Below are positions 42,838 to 53,215 of a stretch of 64,000 nt of DNA, piece after piece. Made by a program: the position numbers and the translations under genes. The DNA comes from Bolinopsis microptera. Taxonomy: Eukaryota > Ctenophora > Tentaculata > Lobata > Bolinopsidae. The stretch spans positions 15,784,983 to 15,848,982 of the forward strand of contig NC_087077.1 of NCBI RefSeq assembly GCF_026151205.1. Reading direction: 5' to 3'. Each line of letters opens with the position of its first letter. The first letter of the stretch is position 1. The notes beneath the pieces were generated by a model, which made no database searches, had not been told where the DNA came from, and saw only the letters and a list, made by a program, of their open reading frames with translations.

Positions 42838-43365
42838 ATGACAGGTATATTTGCAGCCATCTCTAATCACGGGGGTGGGGACATTAACAACATATCTCTC
42901 AGTAAATCAACAGCAAGACGACATCGTGCTACTGCGAGGAAGGAGGTTGCTGCTACGATCAAGGAGAACTTCACCTGTGACGTCGGTCAGATAAACTTTG
43001 ACGGGAAGCTCCTACCCAACTTGTACGGTTTTGGGAAGGTGAACAGACAAGCTGTTGTCCTGATTCAGCATCCGGAGAACAAGATCCTCAGCATAACTAG
43101 GACTGAATCCTCAACTGGGAAGGTGGAAGCAGAGACGGTCAAAGCAGTCCTGGATTGTTTTAATGAACACCCGGAATCCATGAGGCTTATGAATTTTAAA
43201 GTTGTGTTTGTCAAGAAATGTCCAGCAATGGACCTTGATAGAGAGGAGCACCGTTTAAATTGTATGTTCAGAACTAAGAATTTTCTCAAGGACTTTGGAA
43301 ATTCTAAACGTATAACCGCCGCTCTTATCAAAAAAAGGTCTGTTTATGTGTTACTGAGGGTGTAG
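42838..43365 (+). pseudogene. family-X N-terminal fragment
   Basis: The 175-codon frame begins MTGIFAAISNHGGGDINN, then LSKSTARRHRATARKEVAAT, GQINFDGKLLPNLYGFGKVN, RQAVVLIQHP and STGKVEAETVKAVLDCF. This part precedes the SLDDW...GFDTMSSNTG block of copy 1 in the family order (AETVKAVLDCF aligns with AEAVKKSLDDW). From NEHPESMRLMNFKVVFVKK on it is unrelated sequence of unknown origin. The D in NFDGKLLP could be an acidic active-site residue; that is speculation. Confidence 0.5.
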
Positions 43366-43489
43366 TTCTTTACTAAGACCATTATTGAACCTATATTGAG
43401 ATTCAGTTATCTGAGAACAGTGACTTGATCTGGTAGAGATCAGGAAACAGTTATTTGAAGACGCCTCTTGATAGAGTGATCGCGTCTAT
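43366..43489. other. short spacer
   Basis: No feature seen. Confidence 0.3.
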
Positions 43490-43903
43490 GTGACACGCTT
43501 GTTGGCATTGAACGTCAGTACTTGTGAACCATTTGATCCAAGATCCATTAAGCCCACTATAAAGCCAACGCGCTACAACTCCTCTCAAGACAATCCTAGT
43601 ACCACTACTAGCTCCAGTGAAGTTGAACCTAACAGCCTCCCTCAGTCCATGTGCTTGGCAGCTGTTCCTTTCGTTACTCAGAAATCCAAAACTAAGCTCT
43701 ACTTCCAGAACGACACCTTCACAAAGAAATAAGATCAGAAAACATCCACTATATGGAGATGCTCTTCGAGGAAGTGTAAAGGCTCAATCAAAACTACCCC
43801 CTCAACGTACGAAGTTATAGACGCGACTCCTCATACCTGCACCCCTTTAACAGATTACGAATACAACATCCTTCTTTCGGAGAACGATATCGTTAACGAC
43901 ACT
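43490..43903 (+). pseudogene. second FLYWCH zinc-finger fragment
   Basis: KSKTKLYFQNDTFTKK (stop) and, in the next frame, STIWRCSSRKCKGSIKTTPS and EVIDATPHTCTPLTDYEY give the FLYWCH order: aromatic-rich strand, W-x-C, C-x-G, H-x-C. It differs from the 38.6/46.3-kb modules, so it is another family. The frame ends at the join to the polymerase triplication (SSSSTLDL). Confidence 0.55.
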
Positions 43904-45217
43904 TCCTCCTCCTCTACCCTAGATCTTGCAAACTACAGAGGAGGACTACGTTCACGCACAGAAAGTCTGGAAGGAGTTCGATCTGAAGAGTCTCAATGAA
44001 ATGGTTCACCTCTACATTTCCTCTGAAGTTGTTCTCCTGGATTCGGTGCTGCAGCAGTATAGGATTAGGACAGAATGTTTATCATCTTATAATTTAGATC
44101 CTGTTCATTATTATACCGCTCCAAGTCTTACGTGGGATGCAGGCTTAAAATATACTAAAGTTGAGTTAGAATTATTCAGTGATCCTGATATGTATACTTT
44201 CATTGAGCAGGCTATTCGAGGAGGAATCAGTACAATCACAATCCTCCTCCTCTACCCTAGATCTTGCAAACTACAGAGGAGGACTACGTTCACGCACAGA
44301 AAGTCTGGAAGGAGTTCGATCTGAAGAGTCTCAATGAAATGGTTCACCTCTACATTTCCTCTGAAGTTGTTCTCCTGGATTCGATGCTGCAGCAGTATAG
44401 GACAGAACGTTTATCATCTTATAATTTAGATCCTGTTCATTATTATACCGCTCCAAGTCTTACGTGGGATGCAGGCTTAAAATATACTAAAGTTGAGTTA
44501 GAATTATTCAGTGATCCTGATATGTATACTTTCATTGAGCAGGCTATTCGAGGAGGAATCAGTACAATCACAATCCTCCTCCTCTACCCTAGATCTTGCA
44601 AACTACAGAGGAGGACTACGTTCACGCACAGAAAGTCTGGAAGGAGTTCGATCTGAAGAGTCTCAATGAAATGGTTCACCTCTACATTTCCTCTGAAGTT
44701 GTTCTCCTGGATTCGATGCTGCAGCAGTATAGGACAGAACGTTTATCATCTTATAATTTAGATCCTGTTCATTATTATACCGCTCCAAGTCTTACGTGGG
44801 ATGCAGGCTTAAAATATACTAAAGTTGAGTTAGAATTATTCAGTGATCCTGATATGTATACTTTCATTGAGCAGGCTATTCGAGGAGGAATCAGTACAAT
44901 CACGCATCGGTATGCAAAGGCAAATAACCATCATCTCCCAGATTACAATCCTGAATTACCAGAAAGCTACCTCGGATACATTGATGCAAACAACCTCTAC
45001 GGATGGGCAATGTGTCAGAAACTTCCTACTTCGAAGTTCAAGTGGCAGGATAAACTTCTCACGGTCAGCGACATCATGGCCTGGAACCCCAACAGGGATA
45101 AGAGAACCTTCATCGAGTGTGACGTTCATACGAATCCTGAAGACCATGACAGATTCAATGATCTCCCTCCTTTCCCTGAATCTGATAGAGGACGGTATGG
45201 TATCGAATGCTACTCGT
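43904..45217 (+). pseudogene. Polinton-type DNA polymerase B fragment 2, with triplicated segment
   Basis: Three head-to-tail copies (43904-44241, 44242-44573, 44574-44905) each encode about 110 residues from EEDYVHAQKVWKEFDLKSLN through VVLLDS.LQQYR, LDPVHYYTAPSLTWDAGLKY to IEQAIRGGISTIT. Copies 2 and 3 look identical; copy 1 has a 6-bp insertion. Each has its own ATG frame because the joints shift phase. Only the third continues, with HRYAKANNHHLPDYNPELPE, SYLGYIDANNLYGWAMCQKL (motif A) and VSDIMAWNPNRDKRTFIECD, before a stop at 45217. Confidence 0.78.
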
Positions 45218-45560
45218 AAAGCAATGAATAGAAGAGGGTTTAAATTTGCTGCTCCTCAAAAGAAGCTTGCACCTAATTTGTTTCCGAAGTTAAAGCATAA
45301 GATTCACATTGCCGCTTTACATTGTCTATTGGTGGTGTCTGCGATAATATTCATAGGGTACTAGAGTTTGAACAGACGGATTGGTTAAAGAAATATATTG
45401 GTTTTAACACCGCTAAACGACAGGCTGCTACTTCACAGTTCGGAAAAGACTTCTACAAACTACTCAACAACTCGTTCTTCGGCAAGATTATGGAATCTGT
45501 TAGGAAGAGGGTCAACATTAGATTGGTACAGAACGGAAAGCAGCATCATGGTTCCAGACT
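45218..45560 (+). pseudogene. Polinton-type polymerase, continuation to motif B
   Basis: One frame from the previous ORF reads RGFKFAAPQKKLAPNLFPKL. After another change come IHRVLEFEQTDWLKKYIGFN, KDFYKLLNNSFFGKIMESVR and KRVNIRLVQN, the motif B helix (K..NN..FGK) of family-B polymerases. It is interrupted at about 45560 by LINE sequence. The YxDTDS palm motif C that should follow is absent from the window. Confidence 0.7.
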
Positions 45561-46207
45561 AGCAAACCTGGATTCAAGAGGTTCACGATATTTTCACCAG
45601 AGTTAGTTGGACTGGAAATGGGCAGGAGATAGAGCAAGTAGATGACTTTGTCTACCTTGGAAGCAGAATAATGAGTGCGGAGAAGGACTTTGATGTTAGG
45701 AAAGCAAAGGCATGGGGGGCCTGTCATCAGTTAAAGACAACCTGGAAGTCTGGAATGCGCAGGGACTTAAAGATCCGTGTCTTTAGAGCAACGGTTGAGT
45801 CCGTACTCTTGTACGGCTCTGAAGCTTGGACGATAAGCCAGTCCATGACTAAGCGGATCAATGGATGCTACACTAAAATGCTCCGGATGGCCTTGAACAT
45901 ACGTTGGCCACAAATCATCAACAACAGTGATTTATACGGCAACATCCCCAAGCCATCAGCGATGATAGCCTCCAGAAGAATGAGACTGTCTGGACATGTA
46001 GCCAGGCATGACGACCTTCGGGCAAACCAACTTCTGTTCTGGGACCCTCAGCATGGATACAGGAGACCGGGGAGGCCCCACCTTACGTTTCTGGACATGC
46101 TAAAGAAGGACACCAGCCTTTCCTGTGTTGAAGAGATAAGATCTGTTATGCTTGACCGCGACATGTGGCGAGGAATTGTAGCTGCTCGGACCAAGAAGCC
46201 GACTTAA
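45561..46207 (+). pseudogene. LINE reverse-transcriptase C-terminal fragment
   Basis: Reads QEIEQVDDFVYLGSRIMSAE, KAKAWGACHQLKTTWKSGMR, FRATVESVLLYGSEAWTISQ, MLRMALNIRW, LYGNIPKPSAMIASRRMRL, SGHVARHDDLRANQLLFWDP and GYRRPGRPHLTF, ending ARTKKPT and TAA. This is the thumb and connection region after YADD in many animal LINEs. It is open for 178 codons from 45671. It is 5'-truncated at the polymerase junction, consistent with insertion by target-primed reverse transcription, but I see no poly-A or target duplication. Confidence 0.75.
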
Positions 46208-46935
46208 GTCAGTCAAGTCAGATTCTGGTATGATGTTCTCAAGGTTAAATATAGTGACATTAAATTATGCTTTACCACTTTCAACAGACGACAGGAGACA
46301 CCATCATTCGACCATCTACACTTCACAACTATGTCTATAGCAATGGCCGAATTCTACGATCTCTTCAATCCAATTCCCATATCCCTACCTAGTCTATCCA
46401 CATCTAGTATCCAACCTCTACCCCTTGAAGCTTACATCAACCTGGACGACATCCTTACCCCGGCACGAACCTTTTAAAAGTTCTAACCACATCCCGGAGG
46501 AAGCCCATGATTGTTCACGAAGACAACTTATTTCAGCAACGATCGGAGGAACAGAAAAACAACATTAGTTACAGATAACAGATGTAACCTATACCACGCG
46601 AGGAATGGAAGTTGTCCTGATACCGTTACTACAGACAAGAACAGAAGTCTTCTTCTAAGTTTTAACGGGCCCAACAACCATCCGGACAGAAGCTCTAGCA
46701 GTCTAGAGAAACATAGGAAAAGACATCGGCTTCACGTCACTTACTCCGCCGATATCACGAAACCTGTTAGAGCTCTGGCAACAGAGCTTGGAGTAACTGT
46801 CGACAACACACTTCGCATACAACACTCTAGGATTAGAAAAAGACACCGAAAAATTGCCTCTGAAACCGGAATGCCTGCAGCAAAAGAACCAGAACCAGAA
46901 CCAGATATATGTCTACTGGTCAACTTCATGTCGTC
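46208..46935 (+). pseudogene. FLYWCH-type N-terminal fragment, copy 2
   Basis: ATG 46331 opens SIAMAEFYDLFNPIPISL, then PLPLEAYINLDDILTPA, with a stop at 46474. In shifted frames come GKPMIVHEDNLFQQRSEEQK, CNLYHARNGSCPDTVTTDKN, NGPNNHPDRSSSSLEKHRK and ITKPVRALATELGVTVDNT. It differs from copy 1 by a 7-codon shorter middle and by only four CCAGAA units at the end, against about thirteen. It shares copy 1's frameshift. Confidence 0.55.
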
Positions 46936-47161
46936 TGGTCAAGTTTTATATGTCTGGTCAACTTCCATATACGATCTCGGAAGGCAGACCTCCCCTTCGC
47001 AATACGAGCTCGGAATCGGGAGCTCCGCTATTCAACAGAATAAATGTGCACTTTCTGCCATTGACAAAAAGAGATATATCCTATCTGATTTAGTTAGCAC
47101 AAGAGCTTTGGGGCACCACCTTAACCAGTATGAGATGCATTGTGATATTGATATGGTTTAA
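46936..47161 (+). pseudogene. Polinton-type polymerase C-terminus
   Basis: The end of the 46511-47161 frame reads NKCALSAIDKKRYILSDLVS and TRALGHHLNQYEMHC with TAA. The pattern L..+DKKRYIL.D...S.A.GHH is the usual last segment of Polinton-type polymerases. With the pieces at 43904-45560 it keeps N-to-C order, with LINE and FLYWCH pieces in between and the palm deleted. Confidence 0.55.
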
Positions 47162-47164
47162 ATT

Positions 47165-47640
47165 ATTCTTAGGGAACTGCACTTTTGTTCTCATCTGTTC
47201 ACAGGAACTTATATTATTTTACTTTTGTTCGCATCTGTTCACAGGAACTTATAATATTTTATTTTTGTTCGCATCTGTTTACGAGAACTTATAATATTTC
47301 ACATGGAATTAATTATTCTAAGATTTCATAACTGTATTCATTTATAATTTGTATGTCATTTCAGTTAGATTATGGGGGTTTTTAAACTGCATCAGTTTAT
47401 CTTATGAATATGATCCTTTTTTGTTCACATCTGTTTACATCTGTTCGTATCTGTTCACATCTGTTCACAGGAACTTAAAACTGTGCTAAGAGGCTTATAA
47501 TATTTCGCATGGAATTAACTATTCTAAGATTTCATAAAATTCTAATTATTTTATAATTTCTATGTTATTTCAGTTAATTATAACTTAAACTGCATCAGTT
47601 TATTTTATGAATATGATACTTTTTACATCATTTGTAATGT
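47165..47640 (+). repeat. nested tandem repeats
   Basis: Three 46-bp-like units (cttttgttcgcatctgttca caggaacttataatatttta) at 47180-47310. A longer ~210-bp duplication (ttcacatggaattaattatt ... catcagtttatYttatgaat) spans 47296-47425 and 47505-47620. AT-rich, non-coding. Confidence 0.75.
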
Positions 47641-48121
47641 TTTAATATCATTTCAGATTAAATTTTAAAGTGCATAAAGGCCGCTTATTAATTAGGAGTT
47701 TTCTAAGCTGTTTCTTTTAACAACAGTTTCTGACATTGTTGTTTTATTGTGTGACAAGAAATACAAACATGTAAGGTAAATAACTAAATCAAAATATACA
47801 ATATCATAAAATAACCAATAAAATATCATAATTAAAGTGTCTACTTCTCCAACACGTTATGCACAAAGTGCACTATGTTCCACAACTTTGCTAAACTACA
47901 GTATCGAGGGTTGTGAGAGATTCCACACCAGGCTGTGGGTAGTTCTTTCGGGAACGTATGGGTTGATATCTCCTGGATATCATAAATATCTGCATATGGG
48001 AGGATATTTGTCAGGAACTTATGTGCCACATGTCCAGCACAATATATTCTAAAATCTGCCAGTGAGTAAAGGATTCCTAGGTATATGCGAGTAATAATCT
48101 AGGGAACCAGCTGCAAAGTCG
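47641..48121 (-). other. presumed 3' flank of the RING gene
   Basis: No gene on the plus strand that I trust (71-codon frame, no motif). On the minus strand a possible polyadenylation signal AATAAA lies near 47745-47750, about 370 bp after the RING-gene stop. Confidence 0.35.
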
Positions 48122-48993
48122 TTAATAGTTAATACCAGCTGCTCCTAGAATCTTCTTTGCAAAGCTTTCCGTCTTTTTGTCCTTGGCTGTCATCTCCAGA
48201 TCCGCGGGTTTGTTGAACACAAAATGTCTATAGGAGTTCTCGTCCTCCAATCTGATTGACATTTCTTTGAGAATGAACCTCGATGATAGGTTGATGCCAT
48301 CAACACTCACAACTGCTAAATCAATTGAAAATCTAGGCAAGCTTTCATTAGAGGAGTCCTCTTTGAATCCGAAATGAAACTGTGCTTCCATAGCTTCATA
48401 TCCTTCCATGTCTTGATCTAAAGCCTCTTTAGCGACTGGCTCGGGCACGATCATGGTACTGGTTAGGAGAGAACTTAAGTCCTCTTCGGTCTCCGGTAGC
48501 TGCATCGTGGATGATGCCACATCATCCTCGTCTGTTGTATCCAATATAAACCATCTTTCAAAGATAGCAGCCTAAAAAGATATGAAATAAATAAACATAC
48601 ACATCTTCTTGGCTAATTATAATTGCATAGTGAAATGAGACGGTCATACTTAAAATCAAATTAACTTACGCTTGCAATTCCGCATCTATAACGGACGGGG
48701 TTACTGCCAGTATAGGAGACCAAGAATCTTCTAGATCCTCCATAGGAGGAGTCTGGAGTACACTGACCGTCTGTAATAGGGCTGTAAACCGATTCACAAC
48801 GGGAAAGATCTTCTCCTGTCACTAGATTAATCATATGCAGGCTAGAGATCCTACGCTTGCAAATAGGGCAACTGTTCCTCATACGCAATCTTAGAATTAT
48901 ACATGAGTAGCAGAATCTATGGAAACAGTGCTTCAGGCAAGTCCTTCCTTCAATGCTAATATTCTCATAACATGTATCGCATGATATTGACAT
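48122..48993 (-). CDS. two-exon RING-finger (C3HC4) protein
   Basis: Exon 1 is 48670-48993 (108 codons). The intron 48572-48669 (98 bp) has donor GTAAGT and acceptor TATCTTTTTAG. Exon 2 is 48122-48571 (149 codons plus TAA). The join is phase 0 and stays open: GIAS|AAIFERWFILDTTDED. The RING is complete, with C5, C8, C23, H25, C28, C31, C42 and C45 (CFHRFCYSC, CPICKRR), so E3 ubiquitin ligase activity is likely from family knowledge. After an acidic middle (TDEDDVASSTMQLPETEEDL) comes FILKEMSIRLEDENSYRHFV FNKPAD, a pattern I associate loosely with transposon-linked nuclease-like proteins (KE....HF.F..P). It lies among TE debris but carries no lesion. Confidence 0.72.
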
Positions 48994-49169
48994 GTTTTAA
49001 ACGTTTATAGATAATAAAGCTGGATGGAACTTCCTGGATCAATAGCACATAAGACGCATTCGCTGCTGAACATTAGGAACATGTCAGACATCTTGAAGTA
49101 AAGTTTAGACGATCAAGCCGGGAATCAGGAATCCCTATTCGAGCGATGTAAAGCGGAACTGAAAAAGCC
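48994..49169 (-). other. 5' flank of the RING gene
   Basis: Minus-strand sequence just before the ATG is AT-rich with a TATAAA-like motif about 15 bp upstream, too close to be a promoter. No other feature. Confidence 0.3.
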
Positions 49170-49395
49170 TTCGTCCAACCTACTCATTCACCAGCAGCCT
49201 ACCTCACTCAACCAACCCCTTCACCAGCAACCTACCTCGCTCAACCAACTCATGCACCCGCAACCTTCATCCCTCAACCAACTCATTCAACAGAAAACTA
49301 CCTCCATCAACCAACTCCTTCACCAGCAACCTACATCGCTCAACCAACTCATTCGCCACCAGCCTACCTAACGCAACCAACCCCTTCACAGCTTC
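49170..49395 (+). repeat. 36-bp minisatellite, coding-like
   Basis: About six units of ctcaaccaactcattcacca gcaacctacctc (36 bp) with substitutions but constant length. One frame reads HQQPTSLNQLxx repeatedly until a TAA at 49369. The length constancy in multiples of three suggests that it once was a Gln/Pro-rich protein repeat. Confidence 0.75.
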
Positions 49396-49635
49396 TTCCA
49401 GCGACGGAGCCTCGACCCCCAATTTTCTTCAAGAAAACGAAGGAATCCATTTTCCCGCGTGAAACGGTCTGTGAAAAGACGGCGACTGAACCCCTGTTCC
49501 ATCAGCATCGGGAAATCGACAAAACGACAAAATCCGTTTTCCTCCCCAAACGGTCTGTTAAAAGACGTCTTACTGTAATAATTAAGTAGTTTTCATAAAT
49601 TAATCTCAGTCCTGCCCCATTTTCTTCAAGAAAAG
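49396..49635. other. spacer with duplicated segment
   Basis: Two related ~70-bp stretches (aaacggtctgtgaaaagacg at 49461 and aaacggtctgttaaaagacg at 49548). No gene seen. Confidence 0.4.
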
Positions 49636-49709
49636 GTGTCTATCCCTATTCGTACATCACATCCTTCGAAGTCTTTGATGAAACTGAGTTACCGCCCATC
49701 GAAGCCTAC
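49636..49709 (+). pseudogene. Polinton-type polymerase, short fragment 3
   Basis: aaaggtgtctatccctattc to cccatcgaagcct repeats 40097-40170 exactly by eye, encoding KGVYPYSYITSFEVFDETEL PPIEA. It is joined directly to family X within one frame (ORF 49636-49869 reads a different phase at first). Confidence 0.6.
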
Positions 49710-50340
49710 AACCAGTCCTGAAGTCACGCTATTCAAAGTTCTGAAGAAGTCCTGGGACACCTTAGACCTTGATGACCTCCAACTACCTTCACTGTACAGA
49801 GCGGACACCGAGGAGCTTCTAGCCTGGATAAACACCCATCTTCAGCCGGAGAACGTCGAAACCCTTTGAAGAGGCGACTACAAAGAGCTTCTGGAACTCG
49901 CTAAGCTGATCCTCGGAGGTTCCATAGAGAGAAAGAAGGGGTACACCTTTCACCTGACGAGACCTGGTGCAGACCACCACGCTCGCCATCAGTCCTCCCT
50001 GATATCAGAAAACCTACTCTTCCCGCCCTCGCCAAGGAATCCTCCCTGATAAATTTCGTTGGCCGTCGCTCCACCTTGCTCTTCAGTCTACTTGAAGTAC
50101 CACACTCATTCTTGGATGCTGAAGATTGGATCTCTACGTCTTCCTACAGTAAAGCACGTAGTTTACTTCAGAAACTTACTCCTCTGAACGACTCCTCAGA
50201 ACGGGCACTTGCCTTAGCAACAAGACTTAACTCACATATGACGAGAAATGAGGAGTCCTTCCAGGAACTAGTCCAAGCGGTCGAATCTCACCGGAAGAGC
50301 TACGGACTAGAAACTGAAGAACTGCAAAAGTGCGGGGGTT
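49710..50340 (+). pseudogene. family-X copy 3, partly deleted
   Basis: PEVTLFKVLKKSWDTLDLDD, ADTEELLAWINTHLQPENVE, a TGA at 49867, then DYKELLELAKLILGGSIERK, PGADHHAR, a deletion joining to LISENLLFP in place of the usual W-M-A-K part, then SLINFVGRRSTLLFSLLEVP, HSFLDAEDWIS, LTPLNDSSERALALATRLN and VESHRKSYGLETEELQK. More diverged in sequence than copies 1 and 2. The last codons fuse to a LINE (CGGVDEITNEQLKYGG). Confidence 0.58.
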
Positions 50341-51522
50341 GATGAGATAACTAATGAGCAACTTAAGTATGGTGGAATTGCTGTTGTTGGCCAACTGCAT
50401 TGAGTTTAACATTCCATTTTATGTTAATTTCATTGATTTTAAGGCAGCGTTTGATTTCATCAGAAGAGAGTTTATTTGGTCAAGCATGAGACACTACGGA
50501 CTTCCTGAGAAATATGTTAGAATCTTTCAGGCATTCTTCAACGGAACCATGAGTGCTGTCAGGGTTAATGGTGAAATGTCTGATTGGTTCTCTGTTAATT
50601 CGGGCACTGGACAGGGTGATATCCAGGGCCCTCCTGTATTTAATTTTTGGCTGAACTTTGGAATCTTTTTGGCCAAGGTTCACAAGGCAATCAGTCATGG
50701 TGCTGTACTGCAAAAGGAACTAAAGGGTGCAGATGAAAATGTTATCATGGATAGTGACTACGCTGATGATCTGGCAGTGATGGACAATACTGAAGAGCCA
50801 CTGATATTATCCCTTATTACACCTTTTATGCTGGGTTAAAGATCAACGCTAAAAAGACACAATGCATGGCGATCAGCAAGTGTGCGTCCCAGCGACCTTA
50901 CACCGAAAGAGACAGTATAAAGCTAACAGTGGAGGGAGAACCTGTTGAACAGATCAGCAACTTTGTTTATCTTGGTGCCAACATCAGTGGGGATGGTACC
51001 ATTGACCGAGATCTTTACATCAGGATCCAGCGTGCTAATGGTGCGTTCCATCAGCTTTGGAAGATATGAAACAGTCGAACTATAAGAACGCCCACCAAGA
51101 TTCGTATCTACGAGGCTGCTGTTATTACCATTCTGTTATATGGAGCTGAAGTCTGGAACACAACAAAGAAGCAGATGAAACAGTCTGAGGTCTTCCATCT
51201 GACCTCCCTGAGAAGAATCTTGAAGATAAAGTGGTTCTTCCATGTCTCCAATGAAGAAGTTCTCAGGCGTGCTGGAATTAAGTCTACCGAAACTTTCATC
51301 GGTGCGGCTAGACTAAGGTGGTACGGACATGTTGTCACAATGCCAGAGACGCGGTTTCCCAGTTTCTTACTGGATTGGAAACCAAACTATGGAAAGAGAC
51401 TGAGAGGACGAACCCGCAAAGGCTGGATGGCCTGTGTACTCGAGGATGCGGCTGAATTTACAGGTGTTGATAACATCAGCAGAGATGCAGTAAAACAGTT
51501 AGCTCTAAAGCGAGTGGAATAG
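50333..51522 (+). pseudogene. LINE reverse transcriptase, internally deleted
   Basis: Starts CGGVDEITNEQLKYGGIAVV in one frame, a deletion, then FIDFKAAFD (motif A, residues 26-34 of the frame from 50354), SGTGQGDIQGPPVF (motif B) and SDYADDLAVMD (YADD, motif C). A frameshift near 50820 leads to GLKINAKKTQCMAISK, NFVYLGANISGDGTID, an in-frame TGA at 51067, IYEAAVITILLYGAEVWN, LRWYGHVVTMPETRF and LRGRTRKGW, ending LKRVE. Catalytic motifs survive but the frame is broken twice. Differs from the LINE at 45.6 kb, so two families are present. Confidence 0.8.
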
Positions 51523-52210
51523 AGGAACATGTTACGCCGTAGAAGAGATGTGTGTGATGCAGGCCACTCCAACGACTAGGAGGAGACCTCTTCATGTAGC
51601 ATGTATGTATGACGTATCGATAAGAGATTACTGGACCTCGTTTGTCACGAAGAAATCATCAGATCTTATTAAAAGTGATCGGTGACCCTGTCAGTGACGA
51701 GCTATGAAGGAATTATTGGATCTCATCGATGCTGATCCTATCAGTGACGAGTTATGAAGAAATAAGAACCTCATTTAAACCTGTGAAGACTAACACTGTG
51801 ATCAACCTTTACAAAGAAGCGGACAAGATCTCGTCAGGACCTCAGGAGAGAGAACATTCATTCAGCATTTTAGACCGTCTCATGACTAGAAACGGGTACC
51901 TAACACCCAGAAATTATTCCAACATATGTTGTAGTAGTATAAGTAATCGAAATAGGGAGGATAACAGAACAGTGCTTAAGTTAGATTTTATCTCAGACAG
52001 TATCGGTATCAGAATTAGGAATCAGAACAATTAGCTTACAATTACACCAGCTTTTCAGCTAGCTCAGGTCGCAACCTTAATCTACGCTTGTCCATAATAT
52101 AGTTTGACCGTCCAGTTTTTGTTTCCATTGCTATCAACTGGATTTGTACCTTTCAGCCTACTTTATTAAGTACGTACCGTACAGCTAATTTAAAGGTTCG
52201 TACCGTACGA
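51523..52210. other. spacer with short duplication
   Basis: gatcctatcagtgacgag occurs twice in related form (51684-51708 and 51732-51752). A 101-codon frame (51729-52034) has no motif. Palindromic cgtaccgtac words near 52170-52210. Confidence 0.4.
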
Positions 52211-52504
52211 ACTTCACACCTTAGTTCACACTCTACTTTCAATCCACGTGGATGGTTACATCGAACAGACCTGCCCGCTTTGATCAACTCTCCTGGAACC
52301 ATGAGTATGATTGCTGTCTAGCTGGACTCCCTCGCTCTTCAAACGTTGCAGAACAATGGCATAATGGTTTCCGCAGTCTCGTCCAGTGTACTAATCATAC
52401 CAAGGACTTACAGACCAAAAGATCACGGAAAGGCTGATTTTATTTATTCTCTCTTAACTTTTAGAATACTATCAAAGCAAATAATTTCATTTAAGTAAAA
52501 TGTA
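52211..52504 (+). pseudogene. MULE transposase C-terminal fragment, copy 2
   Basis: Same as 38049-38340: SNRPARFDQLSWNHEYDC, LAGLPRSSNVAEQWHNGF and VQCTNHTKDLQTKRSRKG. Its 3' flank is split by the MITE at 52505-52917 and resumes at 52921. Confidence 0.6.
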
Positions 52505-52917
52505 TGAGGGGTCGTTCACATATTACTTAATCAGCCGAGGGGGGGGGGTTTCAAATGCTTACGGTTGATTACGTGGGGGGGGGGGGGGGGGGGGTTGGTC
52601 GTTGATTACGTAATCGAAATTGTTTTACCAATTGGACAATTTTCATTAATTATGTAATCAAAATTTTCGTTTAGTAAATGCTTTGCGATTATTTCATTCA
52701 TTAATCCGTGGGGGGGGGGTGTCTAATCTTGATTACGTAATATAGGAGGGGGGTTGGGTCTTGATTACGGGGGGGGGGGGGGGGGGGGGGGAGAGGGGGT
52801 CAAACCTTGATTACGTAATATAGGGGGGGGGGTTCGGTCTTGATTATGGTTGATTACGGAGGGGGAGGGGTAAAAATTGCCAAAATATTGATATACGTAA
52901 TATGTGAACGACCTCTA
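52505..52917. mobile_element. MITE with G-rich interior
   Basis: Ends tgaggggtcgttcacatatt and its reverse complement aatatgtgaacgacctcta, about 22 bp. The uninterrupted relative at 38049-38400 lacks the block, so it is an insertion. The interior has repeated ttgattacgt words and G runs of 9 to 23 (52575-52594, 52769-52791), which could form quadruplexes and may be mis-sized. It is related to 10979-11083. Confidence 0.8.
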
Positions 52918-53079
52918 ACTGTCATAGAAATATCGTCCAATCGAAAATATAACTAAACTAGTGTAATGTATTGGAATTAGGTTAATTTTAAATTTTAATT
53001 AAATTAAAAATTACGTATCGGTATATGTTTGTCACTTAAAGTTAATATAATTATAACACCAGAAGATTGTTAACCTTAG

Positions 53080-53215
53080 TCATTTTTTGCCCCAAGTGTA
53101 CTGCCCTAATTAGTAAATTTTTGCCCCAGATGTGCCCCAAGTGTGTTTAGTTTACTTCAAGTCATTTTTGCCCCAGGAAATTCAATTTTATACCCCAGGT
53201 GTGCCCCAAGTGTGA
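53080..53215 (+). repeat. degenerate tttttgccccaagtgt repeat
   Basis: Four to five imperfect units with variable spacers (ttgccccagatgtgccccaag). Non-coding. Confidence 0.6.

Noticed and set aside
39961..47161. An integrated DNA virus
   Set aside because: Only polymerase B fragments occur. They read as Polinton-type transposon sequence, and no capsid, packaging ATPase, protease or integrase was seen.
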